Shown in pieces: positions 5,016-9,246 of a stretch of 9,246 nucleotides of DNA (position 1 is its first letter; the number at the start of each line of letters is the position of its first letter). The translations under genes were made by a program, and so were the position numbers. The notes beneath the pieces were generated by a model that was given only the letters and a program-made list of their open reading frames with translations, was not told the origin of the DNA and ran no database searches. Origin of the DNA: Candidatus Rokubacteria bacterium RIFCSPLOWO2_02_FULL_72_37 (lineage in GTDB: Bacteria; Methylomirabilota; Methylomirabilia; Rokubacteriales; CSP1-6); the NCBI GenBank assembly GCA_001790315.1, contig MGCE01000029.1:1-9246 (forward strand), written 5' to 3'.

Positions 5016-8000
5016 CGCCCGCGACGTCGCCGCGGGCCGGCCGCCGGCGCGTCGTGCGCAGCCAGCGCTGCGCGCCGTCCATGTAGAGGTAGAGCACGGG
5101 CGTGATGTAGAGCGTCAGGAGCTGCGACACGAGCAGGCCGCCCACCACCGCCAGGCCGAGCGAGCGCCGGGCGTCGGCGCCAGCGCCGATGCCGAGCGCG
5201 ATCGGCAGGGTGCCGAGGAGCGCGGCCATCGTCGTCATCATGATCGGGCGGAACCGGAGGACACAGCCGCGGTAGATCGCCTGGGCGGGCGTGGCGCCCG
5301 TGCGCTCGGCCTCGAGCGCGAAGTCGATCTGCATGATCGCGTTCTTCTTCACGATGCCCACCAGCATGACGATCCCGACGAAGCCGTAGAGGTTGAGCTC
5401 CATCCCGAAGAGCATGAGCGTGAGCAGCGCCCCGGCTCCGGCCGCCGGCAACCCCGAGAGGATCGTGAGCGGGTGGACGAAGCTCTCGTAGAGGATGCCG
5501 AGCACCAGGTAGATCACGACGATCGTCACGACCAGCAGCAACCCCTGGCCGCCGAGCGATTCCTGGAACGCCTGCGCGGTGCCCTGGAAGCGGAGGGCGA
5601 GGGTCGGCGGCAGGCGCAGCTCGCGCTTGAGCTGCTCGATCTCGCCGACCGCCTGGCTGAGCGACACGCCCGGCCTGGGGTTGAAGGAGATCGTCACCGA
5701 GGGGAGCTGTCCGAGGTGCGTGATCGTGAGCGGGCCGAGCCCCGGCCGGAGCCGCGCGACCGCGCCCAGGGGCACGAGGCGGCCGGACGAGGACCGGACG
5801 TGGAGGCGGCCGAGCTCGGAGGGATCGCGCTGGTACTCCGGGAGCAGCTCCATGATGACCCAGTACTGGTTCGCCGGGGTGTAGATCGTCGAGACCTGGC
5901 GCGCGCCGTACGCGTCGCCGAGGGCGCGCTCGATCTGCTCGGCCGTGACGCCGAGCGCCGAGGCCCGGTCGCGGTCGATGTCGACGATGATCTGCGGGCT
6001 CGCGATCTGCAGATCGGTGTTCACGTCCTGGAGGCCGGACAGGCCGCGGATCCGCTCGTGGAGGATCGGCGCCCAGTGGTAGAGCTCCTGGAGGTCCGTG
6101 TCCTGCAGCGTGAGCTGGTAGAGGGCTTTGGTGAGCTGGCCGCCGATCCGGATGAGCGGCAGGTTCTGCGGGTAGACGCGGATCCCCGGGACGGTCTGGA
6201 GCTTCGGACGCAGCTCCTCGATGACCCGGTCCACGGGCGGGCGCTCGCCGTGCGGCTTCAGGCGGATGAACAGGCGGCCCGTGTTCGGGACGATGTTGAT
6301 GCCGCTCGCGCCGATCGCCGAGAAGAACTGCTCGACGTGCGGGTTCGCGCGGACGATCGCGTTCACGGCGAGCTGGTGCTCCATCATCGCGTCGAACGAG
6401 ACGTCCTGGGCGGCCTCGGTGAAGGCGAAGATCTGCCCCGTGTCCTCGGTCGGGATGAACCCCTTGGGGATGATCCAGAAGAGGTAGGCGGTCAGGACGA
6501 GGGTGAGGCCGAGCATGGCCATCGTGACGCGGCGGTGGCGCAGGACCCACCGGAGCGTCCAGTCGTAGGTGCGCAGCATGCCGTCGAAGACACGCTCGGA
6601 GAGCGTGTAGAGACGCCCGTGCGCCTCGCCGGGCGGGCGGAGGAACCGGCTGCAGAGCATCGGCGTGAGCGTCAGGGAGACGAGCCCCGAGACCAGGACC
6701 GCGGCGGTGATCGTGACCGCGAACTCGTGGAGCAGCCGGCCGACCACGCCGCCCATGAACAGGACCGGGATGAACACGGCCGCCAGCGACAGCGTCATCG
6801 AGAGGATCGTGAAGCCGATCTCGCGCGCGCCCTTGAGCGCCGCCTCGAGCCGGCTCTCGCCCGCCTCCATGTGGCGGACGATGTTCTCGAGCATCACGAC
6901 GGCGTCGTCCACGACGAAGCCGACGCACAGGGTCAGCGCCATCAGGGAGAGGATGTCGATCGAGTAGCCGAACAGGTACATGACCGTGAACGTGCCGATG
7001 ATCGACAGCGGCAGCGCCAGGCTCGGGATGAGCGTCGCGGAGAGGTTGCGCAGGAACAGGAAGATGACCAGGACGACCAGCGCGATGGCCAGCATGAGGG
7101 TGAACTGCACGTCGCGCACCGACTCGCGGATCGCCACCGAGCGGTCGTACAGGACCGCCAGCTTCACCGCGGGCGGGAGCTGCGCGCGGAACTGGGGCAG
7201 GAGCGCCCGGATCGAGTCCACGACCTGGACCGTGTTGGTGCCCGGCTGCCGCTGGATCGCCAGGACGACCGCGCGCTCGTCGTTGTACCAGCTCGCGACC
7301 TTGTCGGTCTGCACGCCGTCGATGACCCGGCCGAGCTGTTCGAGCCGCACGGGCGAGCCGTTGCGGTAAGCGATGACGAGCGGGCGGAACGCCGCGGCGT
7401 TCTGGAGCTGTCCGGTCGCCTGGACGCTGAAGGCCTGGTGGGCGCCGTAGAGGGTCCCCGTCGGGCGGTTCACGTTGCCGCGCGCGAGCGCGTCCGCCAC
7501 CTCGTCGATGCCGATGCCGCGGGCGGCGAGCGCGCGGGGGTCGAGCTGGACGCGGACCGCATACTTCTGGGAGCCGAAGACGGAGACCTGCGCGACGCCG
7601 CTGATGGTCGAGATGCGCTGGGCGATGTCCGTCTGCGCGTACTCGTCCACGGTGTAGAGCGGCAGGGTCGTCGAGCTCACCGCCATGTAGAGGATCGGCT
7701 GGTCGGCCGGGTTCACCTTCTGGTACGTCGGCGGCGTCGGCATCTCGGGCGGCAGGAGCGGCAGCACCTTCGTGATCGCCGCCTGCACGTCCTGCGCGGC
7801 CGCGTCGATGTTGCGCTCGAGGGAGAACTGAACCGTGATCTGCGTGAGCCCGAGCGCGCTCGACGAGGTCATCGAGTCGATGCCCGCGATCGTCGTGAAC
7901 TGCTTCTCGAGGGGCGTCGCCACGGCGGAGGCCATCGTCTCGGGGCTCGCGCCCGGCAGAGCCGCCGAGACCTGGATCGTCGGGAAGTCCACGTTCGGGA

Positions 8001-8106
8001 GGTCGCTCACGGGCAGGAGCCGGTAGGCCATCAGCCCGAAGGCCAGGATGGCGGCCATCAGCAGGGTCGTGAGGACCGGCCGCCGGATGAAGAGCTCGGG
8101 GCTCAT
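4999..8106 (-). CDS. RND efflux permease, HAE1 family (MdtB/MdtC/AcrB-like)
   Basis: This complete 1035-residue inner-membrane proton antiporter is the pump subunit of a tripartite resistance-nodulation-division efflux system. It opens MSPELFIRRPVLTTLLMAAI, the usual N-terminal amphipathic segment and TM1. A large periplasmic loop spans about 30-335, TM2-TM6 about 337-485, a second periplasmic loop about 550-850, and TM8-TM12 run to about 1008. The proton relay is intact: Asp400-Asp401 in TM4 (GFVVDDAVVMLEN) and Lys921 in TM10 (IVKKNAIMQIDF). NVNRPTGTLYG, YNDERAVVLAIQRQPGTNTVQV and FIPVLFMGGVVGRLLHEF resemble MdtB/MdtC more than AcrB (judged from memory). Only one permease gene is present, so a homotrimer is more likely than an MdtB-MdtC heterotrimer unless a second lies upstream. 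Substrates cannot be predicted. The ATG overlaps the adaptor stop as ATGA (8103-8106) without a clear Shine-Dalgarno sequence, implying coupled translation. The basic tail (RTTRRRPARGD) is encoded in and near the 17-base overlap with the convergent carbamoyltransferase gene. Confidence 0.96.
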   Translation of the reverse strand: MSPELFIRRPVLTTLLMAAILAFGLMAYRLLPVSDLPNVDFPTIQVSAALPGASPETMASAVATPLEKQFTTIAGIDSMTSSSALGLTQITVQFSLERNIDAAAQDVQAAITKVLPLLPPEMPTPPTYQKVNPADQPILYMAVSSTTLPLYTVDEYAQTDIAQRISTISGVAQVSVFGSQKYAVRVQLDPRALAARGIGIDEVADALARGNVNRPTGTLYGAHQAFSVQATGQLQNAAAFRPLVIAYRNGSPVRLEQLGRVIDGVQTDKVASWYNDERAVVLAIQRQPGTNTVQVVDSIRALLPQFRAQLPPAVKLAVLYDRSVAIRESVRDVQFTLMLAIALVVLVIFLFLRNLSATLIPSLALPLSIIGTFTVMYLFGYSIDILSLMALTLCVGFVVDDAVVMLENIVRHMEAGESRLEAALKGAREIGFTILSMTLSLAAVFIPVLFMGGVVGRLLHEFAVTITAAVLVSGLVSLTLTPMLCSRFLRPPGEAHGRLYTLSERVFDGMLRTYDWTLRWVLRHRRVTMAMLGLTLVLTAYLFWIIPKGFIPTEDTGQIFAFTEAAQDVSFDAMMEHQLAVNAIVRANPHVEQFFSAIGASGINIVPNTGRLFIRLKPHGERPPVDRVIEELRPKLQTVPGIRVYPQNLPLIRIGGQLTKALYQLTLQDTDLQELYHWAPILHERIRGLSGLQDVNTDLQIASPQIIVDIDRDRASALGVTAEQIERALGDAYGARQVSTIYTPANQYWVIMELLPEYQRDPSELGRLHVRSSSGRLVPLGAVARLRPGLGPLTITHLGQLPSVTISFNPRPGVSLSQAVGEIEQLKRELRLPPTLALRFQGTAQAFQESLGGQGLLLVVTIVVIYLVLGILYESFVHPLTILSGLPAAGAGALLTLMLFGMELNLYGFVGIVMLVGIVKKNAIMQIDFALEAERTGATPAQAIYRGCVLRFRPIMMTTMAALLGTLPIALGIGAGADARRSLGLAVVGGLLVSQLLTLYITPVLYLYMDGAQRWLRTTRRRPARGDVAGATSSR
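5017..5037 (+). terminator. GC hairpin just after the carbamoyltransferase stop
   Basis: GCCCGCG (5017-5023) and CGCGGGC (5031-5037) form a perfect 7-bp stem with a 7-base loop, starting one base after the TAG at 5013-5015. There is no U-tract. On the other strand this sequence is coding (the extreme C-terminus of the RND permease), so it could work as a terminator only for plus-strand transcripts and may be a side effect of GC-rich codons. Confidence 0.3.
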
Positions 8107-9246
8107 GAGGTCCGCGCGGACTTGATCTCGACCGTGGCACCCGGCGCCAGGCGCAGCTGACCGTCGGTGACGACACGCTCGCCCGCCCGCAATCCCTGCT
8201 CGACGGTGGTCTCGGCGCCGAGCCGCGTGCCCACGACGACGCGGCGCGCCTCGACGGTCCGGTCGGCCGTGACGACGTAGACGAAGGGGCCCTGCTGCCC
8301 GGCCTGGATCGACTGCGACGGGACCAGGACCGCGGCCCGCGTCGTCAGCGTCAGCGCCACGTCGAGGAACTGGCCCGGCCAGAGCGCGTTGTCGGTGTTC
8401 GCGAACGTCGCCTTGAGCTGGATCGTGGCCGTCGCCTGGTCGACGGCGTTGTTCATGAACGTGAGCTCGCCCGTTGCGAGCGTCGCGGGCTGGTTCGGGA
8501 GCCGCGCCTCGACCCGGAGCGACCCGGCCGCCCGGAACCGCTTGATGTCGGCGAGGTGCTGCTCGGGGACCGCGAACGAGACGTAGATCGGGTGGATCTG
8601 ATTGATCACGACCATCGGGGCGTCTTCGTTCGCTTTCACCACGTTGCCGGCCTGCACCAGGAGATTGCCCGTGCGCCCGTCGAGCGGCGCGCGGATCGTC
8701 GTGTACCCGAGCTGGAGCCGGGCGCTGTCCACCATGGCCTCGCCCGCGCGCACGACGGCCCGCACGTTGTCCACGGTGGCGGCGGCGGCCGTGATCGCGG
8801 CCTTCGCGTTCTCGATCGCGGCCCGGTCGGCCTGCACCGTGGCCTCCATCGCCGCCAGGTTCGTGCGGAGCTGGTCGTACTGTTCGCGCGCGATCAGCTC
8901 CCGGTCCATGAGCTCCCGGTACCGCCGCTCCTGGGCCTGGGCGTTCCGGAGCTGCGCGAGGTCACGCTCGAGGTTGGCCTCGGCCTTCCGCACCTCGGCC
9001 TGCTGCTGGAGCAGGGCCGCGTCGGCCTGGCGGAGCTGGGCCGTGTCGCGGGCGACGTTCGCGTCGGCCTGACGGAGGGCGGCCTCGAAGGGCCGCGCGT
9101 CGATCGTGAAGAGGGGGTCGCCGCGGCGGACGTCCCGGCCCTCGGCGAAGTGGACGCGCACGATCTGGCCGGCGACCTGGGCTTTCACGCTGACGCTCGT
9201 GTACGCCTGCGCGTTGCCGACGGCGATGACCTGGATCGGCACGGTC
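8103..9246 (-). CDS. RND efflux periplasmic adaptor (HlyD/MdtA family), N-terminus missing
   Basis: This is the membrane-fusion (adaptor) subunit that links the RND permease to an outer-membrane channel. The gene runs off the right edge; GTG 9242 is only an internal Val, and the signal sequence or lipoprotein anchor and first strand lie outside. Counting from that Val: lipoyl half VSVKAQVAGQIVRVHFAEGRDVRRGDPLFTID (17-48), a long alpha-hairpin (about 49-176), the second lipoyl half YTTIRAPLDGRTGNLLVQAGN (180-200), beta-barrel with INQIHPIYVSFAVPE (213-227) and LWPGQFLDVALT (287-298), and a membrane-proximal domain ending VEIKSARTS. The hairpin seems about 28 residues longer per arm than that of E. 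coli MdtA (recalled, not aligned), and each arm shows a 28-residue internal repeat. The stop overlaps the permease start by 4 bases. No outer-membrane factor lies downstream, so it is either upstream or elsewhere in the genome. Confidence 0.95.
   Translation of the reverse strand, partial: TVPIQVIAVGNAQAYTSVSVKAQVAGQIVRVHFAEGRDVRRGDPLFTIDARPFEAALRQADANVARDTAQLRQADAALLQQQAEVRKAEANLERDLAQLRNAQAQERRYRELMDRELIAREQYDQLRTNLAAMEATVQADRAAIENAKAAITAAAATVDNVRAVVRAGEAMVDSARLQLGYTTIRAPLDGRTGNLLVQAGNVVKANEDAPMVVINQIHPIYVSFAVPEQHLADIKRFRAAGSLRVEARLPNQPATLATGELTFMNNAVDQATATIQLKATFANTDNALWPGQFLDVALTLTTRAAVLVPSQSIQAGQQGPFVYVVTADRTVEARRVVVGTRLGAETTVEQGLRAGERVVTDGQLRLAPGATVEIKSARTS

Noticed and set aside
5473..8160. 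Very long plus-strand open frame (895 codons) antisense to the RND permease gene
   Set aside because: Its translation is a low-complexity mix of Arg, Asp, Glu, His and Gly with no recognisable domain, whereas the opposite strand encodes a full-length RND permease with all key residues. Long antisense frames are expected from GC-rich codon use.
4838..8176. Second minus-strand open frame (1112 codons) over the same region
   Set aside because: It is the permease gene read in a shifted frame; the product is Pro/Arg/Ala-rich without domains and spans the real adaptor-permease junction.
9240..9242. GTG 9242 as the true start of the adaptor
   Set aside because: It falls inside the conserved first strand of the family, has no room for a signal peptide, and the frame stays open to the window edge; the gene is simply truncated.

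Overview
The window is very GC-rich (about 70% by eye, not counted) and densely coding. It carries an RND efflux pump with its periplasmic adaptor, so the host is almost certainly a double-membrane (Gram-negative) bacterium. The mix of a TRAP transporter, an amidase, a Uma2 protein, an FmdB zinc ribbon, a PfpI protein and a NodU-type carbamoyltransferase, with such high GC, would fit soil lineages such as Rokubacteria/Methylomirabilota, Myxococcota or GC-rich Proteobacteria. That placement is inference from gene content only. No tRNA, rRNA, CRISPR array, insertion sequence or attachment site was seen.

Layout, plus strand. Bases 2-355 are the 3' end of a TRAP transporter large permease. It is followed without a gap by an amidase-signature hydrolase, whose conserved N-terminal coding begins upstream of its first ordinary start codon (GTG 456). 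The two probably form an uptake-plus-hydrolysis operon. A 118-base gap (1707-1824) with two GC hairpins and a -10-like box leads to a Uma2-family protein (1825-2385). A second -10-like box and a structured leader precede a two-gene unit: a 54-residue FmdB-type zinc ribbon (2467-2631) and a PfpI/DJ-1 family protein (2644-3168), closed by a strong GC hairpin. A third -10-like box sits only 10 bases before the ATG of a NodU/TobZ-type carbamoyltransferase (3258-5015).

Layout, minus strand. An adaptor-permease operon reads leftward from the right edge: a HlyD-family RND adaptor (8103 to beyond 9246, N-terminus cut off) and an RND permease of the MdtB/MdtC type (4999-8106). They overlap by an ATGA, so translation is probably coupled. 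The permease gene runs tail-to-tail into the carbamoyltransferase gene with a 17-base overlap. No outer-membrane factor lies on the downstream side.

Nothing here looks like an undescribed multi-gene system. The observations most worth a second look are the amidase start (possibly ACG at 345), a 28-residue internal duplication in both arms of the adaptor's coiled-coil hairpin, a near-identical 16-base promoter-like block before two genes, and GC hairpins without U-tracts abutting four plus-strand stop codons.
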